DNA of 64,000 nucleotides from Clostridium hydrogeniformans DSM 21757. Lineage in GTDB: Bacteria; Bacillota; Clostridia; Clostridiales; Clostridiaceae. Within the stretch, counting starts at the first letter, position 1; each line of letters opens with the position of its first letter. The stretch covers positions 434,001 to 498,000 of the forward strand of contig NZ_JMLJ01000003.1 in assembly GCF_000686705.1 (NCBI RefSeq), in the 5' to 3' direction. The notes below the pieces were generated by a model, which was not told where the DNA came from, made no database searches, and worked only from the letters and a program-made list of their open reading frames with translations. This document shows, piece after piece, positions 55,778-64,000 of this stretch. Made by a program: the position numbers and the translations under genes.

Positions 55778-55785
55778 ATAAAAAA

Positions 55786-55823
55786 TAGCCTATATAATAT
55801 TTAATTAAATATTATATAGGCTA
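55786..55823. terminator. Terminator after the kinase-less kdpD
   Basis: Perfect palindrome TAGCCTATATAATATTTAAT and its continuation to 55823, 8 bases past the stop; AAAAA precedes the stem, so it may work on both strands. The following 259 bases up to kdpC show no gene. Confidence 0.8.
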
Positions 55824-56082
55824 AAGATGTTTTGCAGTATAATTCTCCTCAAAGGATTTATATATTTTTTTCTTACTATCTAATTTAATTAACTGTGCTA
55901 TTTAAGCTATTCTCATCATTATAATTAATTTTCTTTAATTCACTGCCTTTTAATTTTTTCTAGGTTTTTAGTTTTTTCATTAACTCACATTTCACCTTAA
56001 AACCTTGAAATTTATAATCCTTAAATATTATATAAAATAATCTCTAAATCTAAGAATCATAAAGTCTTTAAATATTATAAAA

Positions 56083-56682
56083 TTAACTTATAAGGTTTAA
56101 TTCTTTGGCAACTTCTATATTAAGTTTTAATACATTCACTCTTTCCTCTCCTAAAACTCCTAAAGTTTTCCCTTCCTTTACCTTATCTATAAATGATTTT
56201 AGCTTCTCTTTTGAGATACCTGATGCAGTGCTTACTCTATCAATTTGAATCTCTGCACCCTTAAGGGATATATGTGGATCCAGTCCTGAGCCACTACTAG
56301 TTATTAAGTCTATTGGAACCTCTTCCTTAGATATTGTAGGGTTTTCTTTTAAAATTTCTTCTAAAGTTTTATCCATTCTTTTCTTTAACTTCTCATTAGA
56401 AGGAGCTAAATTCTCTGATCCTGATGCCACAGTTTTCTCATCTACATTCTCTCCTGTGTTATATCCCACTGATGAAACCCTTCCTTTGAAAAATTTATCT
56501 TCTGTGAACTCTTGTCCTATATTTTCTGAACCTACTTTCTCTCCTCCAGCAGTTATAAAACCTCCATTAGATTTATTACCTAAGAATACTTGTCCTATTC
56601 CAGTTACCAATAGAGGATATAATATTCCACATATAATCATTAATATAACTGTAAACTTTAAACACTGTAAAATCTTTTTCAT
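56083..56682 (-). CDS. kdpC: Potassium-transporting ATPase subunit C
   Basis: 199 residues. One N-terminal membrane helix (FTVILMIICGILYPLLVTGIG) and an external domain containing GSENIGQEFTEDKFFKGR, ITSSGSGLDPHISLKGAEIQ and VSTASGISKEKL, all standard for KdpC. It stabilises the KdpA-KdpB complex. It starts 12 bases after kdpB with an AGGAGG site. Last gene of the kdpFABC operon. Confidence 0.95.
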   Translation of the reverse strand: MKKILQCLKFTVILMIICGILYPLLVTGIGQVFLGNKSNGGFITAGGEKVGSENIGQEFTEDKFFKGRVSSVGYNTGENVDEKTVASGSENLAPSNEKLKKRMDKTLEEILKENPTISKEEVPIDLITSSGSGLDPHISLKGAEIQIDRVSTASGISKEKLKSFIDKVKEGKTLGVLGEERVNVLKLNIEVAKELNLIS

Positions 56683-56694
56683 ACTACTATCCTC

Positions 56695-58746
56695 CTAAAC
56701 ATTTAATATCTTAAGTATAGGATAAACCATCATATCTATTACCTTTATTCCAAGGAAAGGAACTATAATTCCACCAACTCCATATACAAGAAGGTTCTTT
56801 ATAAGAAGTTTTTCTGCCTTCATAGGAACATACTTAACCCCTTTCATAGCCAAAGGTATAAGGGCTGGTATTATTAAGGCATTAAATATTAAAGCAGATA
56901 CTATGGCACTATTTGGTGTTTTTAATCCCATAATATTGAGTAAACTCATGTTAGGAATAGCTGCTGCAAATATAGCTGGTATTATGGCAAAATATTTTGC
57001 TATATCATTTGATATACTAAAGGTAGTTAAAGCTCCTCTTGTTATTAGAAGTTGTTTTCCTATTTCTACCACCTCTAATATTTTAGTTGGATCTGAATCT
57101 AAATCCACCATATTTGCTGCTTCTTTTGCTGATACTGTACCACTGTTCATTGCTATTCCAACATCTGCCTGGGCAAGGGCTGGAGCATCGTTAGTTCCAT
57201 CTCCTGTCATTGCAACTATTTTTCCTTCTATCTGCTCCTTTTTTATAACATCTATCTTATCTTCTGGAGTACATTCAGCTATAAAGTCATCTACCCCAGC
57301 TTCCCTTGCTATAGTCTCTGCTGTAAGAGGATTATCTCCTGTACACATTATGGTTTTAATACCCATACTTCTTAATCTTTCAAACCTTTCAACTAACCCT
57401 GGTTTCACTGTGTCCTTAAGATATATAACTCCATAAATATCCTTGTCAACTGCTACTGCTAAAGGAGTTCCTCCAAGTTTAGATATATTATTAACTATAT
57501 TATCTAAATCCTCTGGCACATTTCCTCCAAGATTTCTTACAAAAGCTTTTACAGCCTCTGCTGCTCCCTTTCTTATCTTAATTCCATTTTTAAGATTAAG
57601 ACCACTCATTTTTGTTTGAGCTGTAAACTCTATAAATTCACTATCTTCATAGTCTTCTTTATTAATAATATTTCTTTTATTACATAGTTCTACCACAGAT
57701 CTTCCCTCAGGAGTTTCATCCTTTAAGGAAGATATTAATGCATACCTAGATATATCTTCTTTGCTATGGCAACTAACTTCATAGAATTCATTAGCCATTC
57801 TATTTCCATAGGTTATTGTTCCTGTCTTATCTAATATCATAGTATCTACGTCACCACAAGCTTCTACTGCTTTACCAGACATAGCTATAACATTGAATCT
57901 TGTAACCCTATCCATCCCTGCAATTCCTATGGCTGATAATAACCCTCCAATAGTTGTTGGAATTAAGCACACAAGCAATGCTACTAAGGTTGATATGGAA
58001 ATTTCTATATTTAAATATAAGGCTATAGGATATAGTGTAGCTATAACAATTACAAAGATTATAGTTAAACTTACAAGTAATGTACTTAAAGCTAATTCAT
58101 TAGGAGTTTTCTGTCTTTTAGCCCCTTCAACTAAGGTTATCATCTTATCTAAAAAAGATTCTCCTGGTACTGCTGTTATTCTAATTTTTAAGTGATCACT
58201 TACCACCCTTGTTCCTCCAGTAACAGAGCTAAAATCCCCTCCTGCTTCCTTCATAACTGGAGCAGATTCACCTGTTATTGCAGACTCATCTACAGATGCA
58301 AGTCCTTCTATTACCTCCCCATCATTAGGGATGATATCTCCTACCTCCGCTAATACAATATCTCCTTTTCTAACCTCACTGGAACTTACTATAGTAAAGG
58401 TTCCATCACTATTTAAAAGCTTTGCTTTAGTATCCTTTCTCGTCTTCTTCATACTTTCAGCTTGAGCCTTACCTCTTCCTTCTGCCACAGCTTCTGCAAA
58501 ATTACTAAAAAGTACTGTTAAAAATAATATTATAGAAACTATAATGTTATAACCTCTTGAAACCTCATTAACCTTAGTAAAAGCTTCTGGATATAAACTT
58601 AATCCAAGGGTTAATAAAAAACATATTTCAACTATAAACATTACAGGATTCTTAACCATAGATTTAGGATTCAATTTTTTAAAAGATTCTACTATTGCAT
58701 TTTTTAATATATCATTTGAAATAAAACTACTAGATTTTTCTCTCAT
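56695..58746 (-). CDS. kdpB: Potassium-transporting ATPase ATP-binding subunit B
   Basis: A 683-residue P-type ATPase (P1A) energising high-affinity K+ uptake. The phosphorylated Asp is in [12 protein letters not shown], the actuator motif in ITGESAPV, and the hinge in [42 protein letters not shown] is KdpB-specific. Length is normal. It starts 16 bases after kdpA. Confidence 0.97.
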   Translation of the reverse strand: MREKSSSFISNDILKNAIVESFKKLNPKSMVKNPVMFIVEICFLLTLGLSLYPEAFTKVNEVSRGYNIIVSIILFLTVLFSNFAEAVAEGRGKAQAESMKKTRKDTKAKLLNSDGTFTIVSSSEVRKGDIVLAEVGDIIPNDGEVIEGLASVDESAITGESAPVMKEAGGDFSSVTGGTRVVSDHLKIRITAVPGESFLDKMITLVEGAKRQKTPNELALSTLLVSLTIIFVIVIATLYPIALYLNIEISISTLVALLVCLIPTTIGGLLSAIGIAGMDRVTRFNVIAMSGKAVEACGDVDTMILDKTGTITYGNRMANEFYEVSCHSKEDISRYALISSLKDETPEGRSVVELCNKRNIINKEDYEDSEFIEFTAQTKMSGLNLKNGIKIRKGAAEAVKAFVRNLGGNVPEDLDNIVNNISKLGGTPLAVAVDKDIYGVIYLKDTVKPGLVERFERLRSMGIKTIMCTGDNPLTAETIAREAGVDDFIAECTPEDKIDVIKKEQIEGKIVAMTGDGTNDAPALAQADVGIAMNSGTVSAKEAANMVDLDSDPTKILEVVEIGKQLLITRGALTTFSISNDIAKYFAIIPAIFAAAIPNMSLLNIMGLKTPNSAIVSALIFNALIIPALIPLAMKGVKYVPMKAEKLLIKNLLVYGVGGIIVPFLGIKVIDMMVYPILKILNV

Positions 58747-58762
58747 AATACTTAACTCCTTT

Positions 58763-60415
58763 CTATAGTCCTAAGCTTAAGTGTTCTGCAATAGGTCCTA
58801 AAGCTAGTACTGGTAAAAATGTTAATGCTCCCACTATTAAAATTATTCCAATAAATATTACCCCAAAGGTTCCATTATCAGTTCTAAAAGTTCCATCAGT
58901 TTCTCTTAAGGTCTTTTTCTTAGCCATAGATGCAGCCACTGCAAGAAGTATTATCATAGATAAATACCTTCCTAAGAACATTACTACTGAAGTAGATAGA
59001 TTCCAAAATAAAGTATTATCAACTAGGCCCTCAAATCCTGAGCCATTATTAGCAGCACTTGATGCAAATTGATATACAACCTGAGATATTCCATGATAAG
59101 AGCCATTACTTATACTTTCTGCTCCCTGAGGTATATTTAAAGCTAAGGCTGATGGTATAAGGATTAATATAGGGTGTATAAGAAGAGCTAAGGATAATAA
59201 TTTAATTTCCTTTGCCTCTATCTTTTTACCTAAAAATTCTGGAGTTCTTCCAACCATAAGCCCACAAATAAATACAGTTATTATTGCATACATTATGGTT
59301 CCCATAAATCCTACTCCCTTACCTCCAAATACCACATTAAGCATCATATTAAACATGGCGACCATTCCACCAAGTGGAGTTAAAGAATCATGCATATTGT
59401 TAACAGACCCTGTAGTGAATGCTGTAGTTACTGCAGTAAATAAGGATGATCCTGTTATTCCAAATCTAAGCTCTTTTCCTTCCATGTTCCCAACTAATCC
59501 ATAAGAGCTTTCACTTATATAACACACAGCTAGTCCACCTATAAATAACACTAATAAGGCTATAAACAATGTCCATCCCTGTTTTTTATTTTTAAGTCCT
59601 AGCCCTAAGGCATATACAAAGCTACCTGGTATAAGCATCATTGATAGCATTTCAATCACATTACTTAGTGGAGTTGGATTTTCAAAAGGGTGAGCTGAGT
59701 TACCACTGAAGAATCCTCCTCCATTAGTTCCTATATGCTTAATTGCTTCTAGTGAAGCTACTGGTCCTAATGCAATAACCTGTTTTTTATTTTCTAAAGT
59801 ATTTATAACTTCTGCTCCCTTAAGTGTTTGAGGCACTCCTTGGGTGATTAATAATAGGGATACAACTACTGAGAAAGGTATTAGTATTCTAACTATTACT
59901 CTTGTCATATCCACAAAAAAGTTCCCTATTCCTCTTTCATCCCTAGCTATAGCTCTCATAAAAGCCCCTGCAACACTAAAACCTGTAGCTGCTGAAGTAA
60001 ACATTAAAAAAGTTATAACTAACATTTGAGATAGGTTAGACAATGCAGTTTCACCTGCATAATCCTGAAGATTTGTATTAGTCATAAAACTAACCACTGT
60101 ATTTATTGATAAATCTCTAGGAAGAGCCCCTACTCCATTAGGATTTCCCATTAAATAATTTTGTCCTCTTAAAATTAAATAACATAAAACCATCATTACA
60201 ATATTAGATACTAAAATAAGACACCCATACTTTTTCCATGTACTTTTTTCATTAATATCTATTTTTAAAATTCTATATATAGGCTCTTCAATATACTTAA
60301 AAACTTTATCTAATTTACTTTCCTTAAAAAATATAACTTTGTATATATATCTTCCACAAATTACACTTAAGGCTATAAACATCCCAATTACAATTCCCAT
60401 TTGTAGTACATTCAT
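58763..60415 (-). CDS. kdpA: Potassium-transporting ATPase subunit A
   Basis: A 550-residue channel-like subunit of the SKT superfamily with about ten helices. Selectivity-filter-like segments include [53 protein letters not shown] and [13 protein letters not shown]. It binds K+ and passes it to KdpB. Placed after kdpF in the operon; the ATG follows GGGAGGATT. Confidence 0.97.
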   Translation of the reverse strand: MNVLQMGIVIGMFIALSVICGRYIYKVIFFKESKLDKVFKYIEEPIYRILKIDINEKSTWKKYGCLILVSNIVMMVLCYLILRGQNYLMGNPNGVGALPRDLSINTVVSFMTNTNLQDYAGETALSNLSQMLVITFLMFTSAATGFSVAGAFMRAIARDERGIGNFFVDMTRVIVRILIPFSVVVSLLLITQGVPQTLKGAEVINTLENKKQVIALGPVASLEAIKHIGTNGGGFFSGNSAHPFENPTPLSNVIEMLSMMLIPGSFVYALGLGLKNKKQGWTLFIALLVLFIGGLAVCYISESSYGLVGNMEGKELRFGITGSSLFTAVTTAFTTGSVNNMHDSLTPLGGMVAMFNMMLNVVFGGKGVGFMGTIMYAIITVFICGLMVGRTPEFLGKKIEAKEIKLLSLALLIHPILILIPSALALNIPQGAESISNGSYHGISQVVYQFASSAANNGSGFEGLVDNTLFWNLSTSVVMFLGRYLSMIILLAVAASMAKKKTLRETDGTFRTDNGTFGVIFIGIILIVGALTFLPVLALGPIAEHLSLGL

Positions 60416-60442
60416 AATAAATAATCCTCCCTAAATCCACAT

Positions 60443-60520
60443 TTAAAACCTTTCTGGATATATTAGTGCATAGAATAAATACCCTAATATTAAAAGCACC
60501 AGAATTCCTATAAAAATCAT
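60443..60520 (-). CDS. kdpF: KdpF small membrane subunit, 25 aa
   Basis: A 25-codon gene reading MIFIGILVLLILGYFLYALI then YPERF and a stop, after a strong AAGGGAGGGGA site. A single hydrophobic helix followed by YPE(R/K)F is the KdpF signature; the peptide sits at the lipid interface of KdpA and stabilises the complex. It lies 27 bases before kdpA, where kdpF belongs. Easily missed because of its size. Confidence 0.93.
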   Translation of the reverse strand: MIFIGILVLLILGYLFYALIYPERF

Positions 60521-60962
60521 TAAATCCCCTCCCTTCTGATGACTAATATGATTATAGTATCCTTAGGAAGAAATTTAAAATTCAGCTAATTATTAATTAG
60601 AATGTTAATCTCCCTATTAATCATTATTAAAATAAACTATTGATTTTATTCCCATTGAATCGAAAAGATTCTTTGTTTTCCTTAAGGTTTCTAAGTTGAC
60701 TTATATTTATTTTGAAGTAGAATTATATTTCTATGAATTAAGCTTAGTAAGCGTTTTATATGCAGTTTCAGAAGTTTAATCCTTATAGAATTAGCTCATA
60801 TTTTTCATAATTAAATTTATTTATGTTCTAATAATAAAAATCACTATAAACTCTTATTGAATTTATAGTGATTTTCATATATTAACCTATCTAATTTTTA
60901 AAGAAGTAAAACTACTAGTTTAAGCTCCTAATATTTTTTGATAAGTAAGTTTAATTTATATA
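60521..60962. other. Upstream region of kdpFABC
   Basis: 442 bases with no gene. A terminator-like palindrome, AAAAATCACTATAAA against TTTATAGTGATTTT, lies at 60835-60875. No KdpE-type direct repeats or known aptamer could be identified with confidence, although the length leaves room for a leader. Confidence 0.5.
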
Positions 60963-61000
60963 AGAGGATGTGGGTGTTAAAGCTTATAGCCATCAGATAA
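60963..61000 (+). repeat. Structured dispersed repeat, family 1, copy E (right end only)
   Basis: About 38 bases matching only the last hairpin arm and right end of the family: AGAGGATGTGGGTGTTAA, then GCTTATAGCCATCAGATAAA. The left two thirds are missing. The end abuts the A-run of the ridA terminator. Confidence 0.75.
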
Positions 61001-61003
61001 ATA

Positions 61004-61035
61004 TAAAAAATGCATCTATGATATTCATAGATGCA
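61004..61035 (-). terminator. ridA terminator
   Basis: Stem TGCATCTATGA (61011-61021) against TCATAGATGCA (61025-61035), followed on the minus strand by TTTTTTATAT. Confidence 0.9.
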
Positions 61036-61049
61036 TTTTACATATTATA

Positions 61050-61427
61050 TTATGCTAAAGCTATTACTTCTATTTCAACCTTAACATCCTTAGGTAATCT
61101 AGCAACCTCTACACAGCTTCTTGCTGGGAATGGCTCTGCGAAGAATTGAGCATAGACCTCATTTATTGCAGCAAAATCATTCATATCCTTTATGAATACT
61201 GTAGTCTTAACTACCTTATTCATAGTTGTTCCAGCCTCTTCTAATATAGCCTTAACGTTTGCTAAAGATTGTCTAGCTTGCTCTTTTACATCATCAGAAA
61301 AAGCTCCTGTTTCTGGATCTACTGGAAGTTGACCTGAAGTGTAAACTAACTCACCTATTTTTATAGCTTGAGAATATGGTCCTATAGCTCCTGGTGCATT
61401 TTTTGTTGATATTACTAATTTTTCCAT
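61050..61427 (-). CDS. ridA: RidA-family enamine/imine deaminase
   Basis: A 125-residue trimeric protein that hydrolyses reactive 2-aminoacrylate and related enamines formed by PLP dehydratases. GPYSQAI, YTSGQLP and the substrate-binding Arg103 in [13 protein letters not shown] are conserved, as is the late Glu in VEIEVIALA. It would fit functionally with dpaL at the far end of the window, whose reaction generates such enamines, although the two are not linked. Single gene with an AGGGGG site and terminator. Confidence 0.95.
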   Translation of the reverse strand: MEKLVISTKNAPGAIGPYSQAIKIGELVYTSGQLPVDPETGAFSDDVKEQARQSLANVKAILEEAGTTMNKVVKTTVFIKDMNDFAAINEVYAQFFAEPFPARSCVEVARLPKDVKVEIEVIALA

Positions 61428-61949
61428 GTTACAATACCCCCTGTAATGTATGTATTATTTATCTATATTTAATACTAGGCTCTAAAAAAACATTACTATT
61501 TCCCCTAGAATATTTTAGTTCATAGTAAGGCTTAAATCCCATAATACAACTAAATATAAATTCAGTTTATATTTACCTATGCTATAAAATCCTATGGTAA
61601 CAGTTATTTTCTTATAATTGCCTCATTACAATTATAATACCACCTAAGGTTTTTTTACAATAGAATATATGATAATTTTGTAAAAGTTAACATATTTCCT
61701 AAAGAATATTGTACAATTAAACAAATCTCTTTGAAAATCATGTTAATTCTAAAAAAACTACTATTAATATCTTATTTTTATAGAAAATAGAGCTTTTTCA
61801 ATATAACATAGTTTAATCATTTTACAATTATTGGAATAACCTTAAATCAAGGTTGAAAATATCCCTAATATGAATTAAACTTATTAAGTGATATTTTTTT
61901 GTAACGGTGATGGAACAAATTTGAAAAAATTGAAAAGGAGCTAAGGTCA
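61428..61949. other. Gene-free AT-rich divergent region
   Basis: 522 bases between ridA (minus) and the SEC-C gene (plus). It should carry both promoters, but I find no strong pair of boxes, no repeats and no credible small gene. Confidence 0.5.
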
Positions 61950-63029
61950 TTGTTTAAAGATTTTAAAGGAAAAAACCTAAGTACAGAAATATTAGTATCT
62001 TATACTAAAAATGAACTTGATGAAACAAGAAGGTATTATTCAATTCAAGGTGCAAGCTCCTTAAAAAAAGCTGATCTTGCAAAAAAGATTTCAGAATATA
62101 TTAAGGACAACCTAAAAAATATCTTCTTAAATTGTTTAAATACCGAAGAATTATGCTTAATTAAAGAGGCTCTATGTAATGAAGGTATATATTATTATGA
62201 TGAAAATAACACAAATATATTAAAGGCTTTAAAAACTCTTGGTTTAGCCTTCCCATCTTTAATAAATGATAAAAACTCTCTAGTTATACCTAGCGACTAC
62301 TTATCAATTATTAAAGACATTTTAGCTGATTCTAATAATGAAGAAGTAATACTACTTAATAATAAAACTTTAACTTTAATTAAAGGATGTCTTTATCATT
62401 ATGGTATTATAAGTTTTGATCATATGATTAACATATTAACTGTAAATCTTGGTATGAATTTGGACAAAGATTCATTAAAAATATTTTTAACTAATTATGC
62501 TAAAAGATATGATGATTTAAAAATTAGAGAAGATTTGTTATGCCATAGTGGAATATTTAATATTGAGTCCTTATGGAATGAGCAAGAAAAAAAATCTTCT
62601 ATTTCTTATAAACCTTTAGATATAAATGAAATTTTAATTTCTAGTGAAGAAGGAAAGAATGCTTGGAATTATTACGAAAATAAATTCTATACTTATTTAT
62701 GCTCTAATCTAGAATTATGTGAAAAAGATATTGAGAATGTGGTAAATAGATGTATAATTTGGGTTAAGAATAGTTTTAATCTCCCAACTATATTAAACTA
62801 TCTTAATACATACCTTCACTTTAAAAATGAAGGGGAAATGGTTCTACTTACTCCATATATAAAGGACTTAATGAATAATTCTTCCCTATGGGTTTTAAAA
62901 GGATATAGTAACAATGATATATATAATATATCATCAACTCCTACCATGGCTTTATCAAATAAGATAGGTAGAAATGATCCTTGTCCTTGTGGTAGTGGTA
63001 AAAAATACAAGAAATGTTGTGGCAATTAG
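61950..63029 (+). CDS. SEC-C zinc-motif protein, 359 aa
   Basis: The only recognised part is the C-terminal SEC-C motif [18 protein letters not shown] (C-x-C-x8-C-C), which binds zinc in SecA and in many unrelated proteins. The remaining 330 residues are helical, leucine/asparagine-rich and unfamiliar; the early part, [20 protein letters not shown], looks like a SAP- or Rho-N-type helical DNA/RNA-binding start. It begins with TTG after AAAGGAGC at 8 bases. It could be an adaptor or nucleic-acid-associated protein. Single gene. Confidence 0.75.
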   Translation: MFKDFKGKNLSTEILVSYTKNELDETRRYYSIQGASSLKKADLAKKISEYIKDNLKNIFLNCLNTEELCLIKEALCNEGIYYYDENNTNILKALKTLGLAFPSLINDKNSLVIPSDYLSIIKDILADSNNEEVILLNNKTLTLIKGCLYHYGIISFDHMINILTVNLGMNLDKDSLKIFLTNYAKRYDDLKIREDLLCHSGIFNIESLWNEQEKKSSISYKPLDINEILISSEEGKNAWNYYENKFYTYLCSNLELCEKDIENVVNRCIIWVKNSFNLPTILNYLNTYLHFKNEGEMVLLTPYIKDLMNNSSLWVLKGYSNNDIYNISSTPTMALSNKIGRNDPCPCGSGKKYKKCCGN

Positions 63030-63109
63030 AGTACTTCTATAAAGATTTTTTAATTGTTACTTAAGTAAATAATTATATTAAATTATTTGTTATATAACTT
63101 ATATACAAA

Positions 63110-63164
63110 AATAAGACTTTATTACTAAGTTAACCATTTTTTAGTAATAAAGTCTTATTTTATT
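63110..63164. terminator. Bidirectional terminator between the SEC-C and DUF2500 genes
   Basis: Arms AATAAGACTTTATTACTAA (63110-63128) and TTAGTAATAAAGTCTTATT (63141-63159), fully complementary, with T-rich tails on both sides. It serves converging genes. Confidence 0.9.
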
Positions 63165-63187
63165 ATAATATAAATTTCTTAACTTTC

Positions 63188-63589
63188 TTAACTTTCTCTT
63201 TCAAATCCTAAGTATCTTGTCCCTTGAAATTTTAATTTTCCATAGTCTCCTTCAGATAAAAGTCCATACTCTATACCCTTAATTGAAAACTCTATTCTAT
63301 CTCCACTTTCTACTTGAAAGGTCACATAATAATTAGTTGAAGTACTGGTATTATTTATCTCCCCACTATGATGAGTTCCATGATTTACACTTAACCTTTT
63401 TGAAACTACCCTTCCATATACTATTAATACAGGTTGATTGTTATTATAAGTCCACTGCTTAACCCCTTTAACTATAGCTATAAGAAGAATTATAAGAAAA
63501 ACTAAAAAAAATATAGTAAAGATAAAATTAAACATAGTTACACCCATTCCAAAATTAAAGATATTGTTAAACATTTCTACGCTATTCAT
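63188..63589 (-). CDS. DUF2500-family membrane protein, 133 aa
   Basis: One N-terminal membrane helix (about residues 18-43) followed by a small extracytoplasmic or cytoplasmic beta domain with VYGRVVSKR, TNYYVTFQVESGDRIEF and the ending GDYGKLKFQGTRYLGFER, which together match the DUF2500 family. Function unknown. The start follows AGGAGATATGTT. Single gene facing the SEC-C gene. Confidence 0.85.
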   Translation of the reverse strand: MNSVEMFNNIFNFGMGVTMFNFIFTIFFLVFLIILLIAIVKGVKQWTYNNNQPVLIVYGRVVSKRLSVNHGTHHSGEINNTSTSTNYYVTFQVESGDRIEFSIKGIEYGLLSEGDYGKLKFQGTRYLGFERES

Positions 63590-63867
63590 AACATATCTCC
63601 TAATATATTAATTCTTATTATATTATATCCCCTTCTCTCTCTATAGTTCTTATTATCTATGCTTAAATATAATTTTCTATATACCTTAAAAGCCTAATGT
63701 TCCATCTTAGTTCCTCCCTTAAGATACTAATATAGGAGTCACTATTATTCTAATAATGGACCTATTAAGTAATAACCCTACCTTATAATTTCTTTTTAAG
63801 CCTATTATCTGCTTAAATCATATAAGAAAAATAAACTATTCTCCTATGTATATCCATGATTTAACAT

Positions 63868-63919
63868 AAACCTATACAAAAGTTTTCTTCACTAACAGTA
63901 GAAACTTTTGTATAGGTTT
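63868..63919. terminator. Terminator-like palindrome near the right edge
   Basis: Arms AAACCTATACAAAAGTTTTC (63868-63887) and its near-complement 63901-63919. It probably ends a gene beyond the window. The stretch 63590-63867 holds no gene. Confidence 0.65.
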
Positions 63920-63948
63920 ATATTTTAATGTATATGTCTATAGTAAAT

Positions 63949-63987
63949 AAACACCTTCCATATTCAAATTAAATATGGAAGGTGTTT
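63949..63987. terminator. Second terminator-like palindrome at the right edge
   Basis: Arms AAACACCTTCCATATT (63949-63964) and AATATGGAAGGTGTTT (63972-63987), perfectly complementary, 30 bases after the previous one. Confidence 0.65.
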
Positions 63988-64000
63988 ACCTTATCCTTAT

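Noticed and set aside
56903-57436. Plus-strand open frame of 177 codons inside kdpB
   Set aside because: kdpB is complete with all P-type ATPase motifs; the frame is an antisense shadow.
63868-63987. Two palindromes at the right edge as an attachment site or repeat array
   Set aside because: The two stems differ in sequence and look like ordinary terminators; no integrase gene is present.

Overview
The window is AT-rich, densely coded, low-GC Gram-positive DNA: strong purine-rich Shine-Dalgarno sites, TTG/GTG starts, a T-box, a lysine riboswitch, anaerobe genes (desulfoferrodoxin, radical SAM) and no sign of an outer membrane. Gene content and style fit a Clostridium chromosome, most likely C. 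perfringens or a close relative. That is an inference from content; no search was run. Nearly all of it looks like ordinary core chromosome. I see no prophage, no complete insertion sequence, no CRISPR array, no rRNA and no tRNA.

Layout. 1-3000: end of a diaminopropionate ammonia-lyase gene behind a consensus sigma-54 promoter, with five palindromic enhancer-like sites and a sigma-54 activator gene. 3.3-6.4 kb: a four-domain CoA-disulfide reductase/rhodanese/TusA/DsrE fusion with an ArsR-type repressor whose promoter carries a 13-bp inverted repeat. 6.7-9.6 kb: an orphan FliK-like/FlhB-tail pair plus a phosphoesterase. 10-14 kb: tyrS, a small P-loop protein, and yajQ followed by a diguanylate cyclase. 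14-18.9 kb: a zinc-ribbon protein with a structured leader, an ECF S-component, T-box/trpS, and a radical SAM protein. 19-23.6 kb: HAD phosphatase, P-loop kinase-like protein, prfC, desulfoferrodoxin. 23.8-32.4 kb: one 2859-residue cyclic beta-1,2-glucan synthase-like protein. 32.5-35.8 kb: M18 aminopeptidase and riboswitch-controlled lysA. 36-45 kb: Mn-type CDF exporter, LTA synthase-type protein, twin P-loop ATPase, lipoprotein deacetylase, GNAT, HelD. 45.6-51 kb: ftsH, pepV, signal peptidase I, DUF3006, glucosaminidase. 52-54 kb: a second LTA synthase-type protein with a small membrane partner. 54.3-60.5 kb: a potassium locus made of a kinase-less KdpD and, convergent to it, kdpFABC. 61-64 kb: RidA, a SEC-C protein, a DUF2500 protein.

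Three things are not explained by the genes. (1) A dispersed ~120-bp structured repeat in five copies; three of them end exactly at the T-tract of a terminator. It looks like a non-autonomous IS200/IS605-type end, possibly carrying a TnpB guide-RNA-like fold. (2) Two other small repeat families, including an inverted-repeat MITE whose short copy is explained by a deletion between direct repeats. (3) Two structured 5' leaders that I could not assign to a known class, before the kinase-less kdpD and before a 52-residue zinc-ribbon gene. Both contain mutually exclusive stems. Several very short genes (kdpF, the zinc-ribbon gene, a 51-residue membrane protein) were found by reading translation starts directly.
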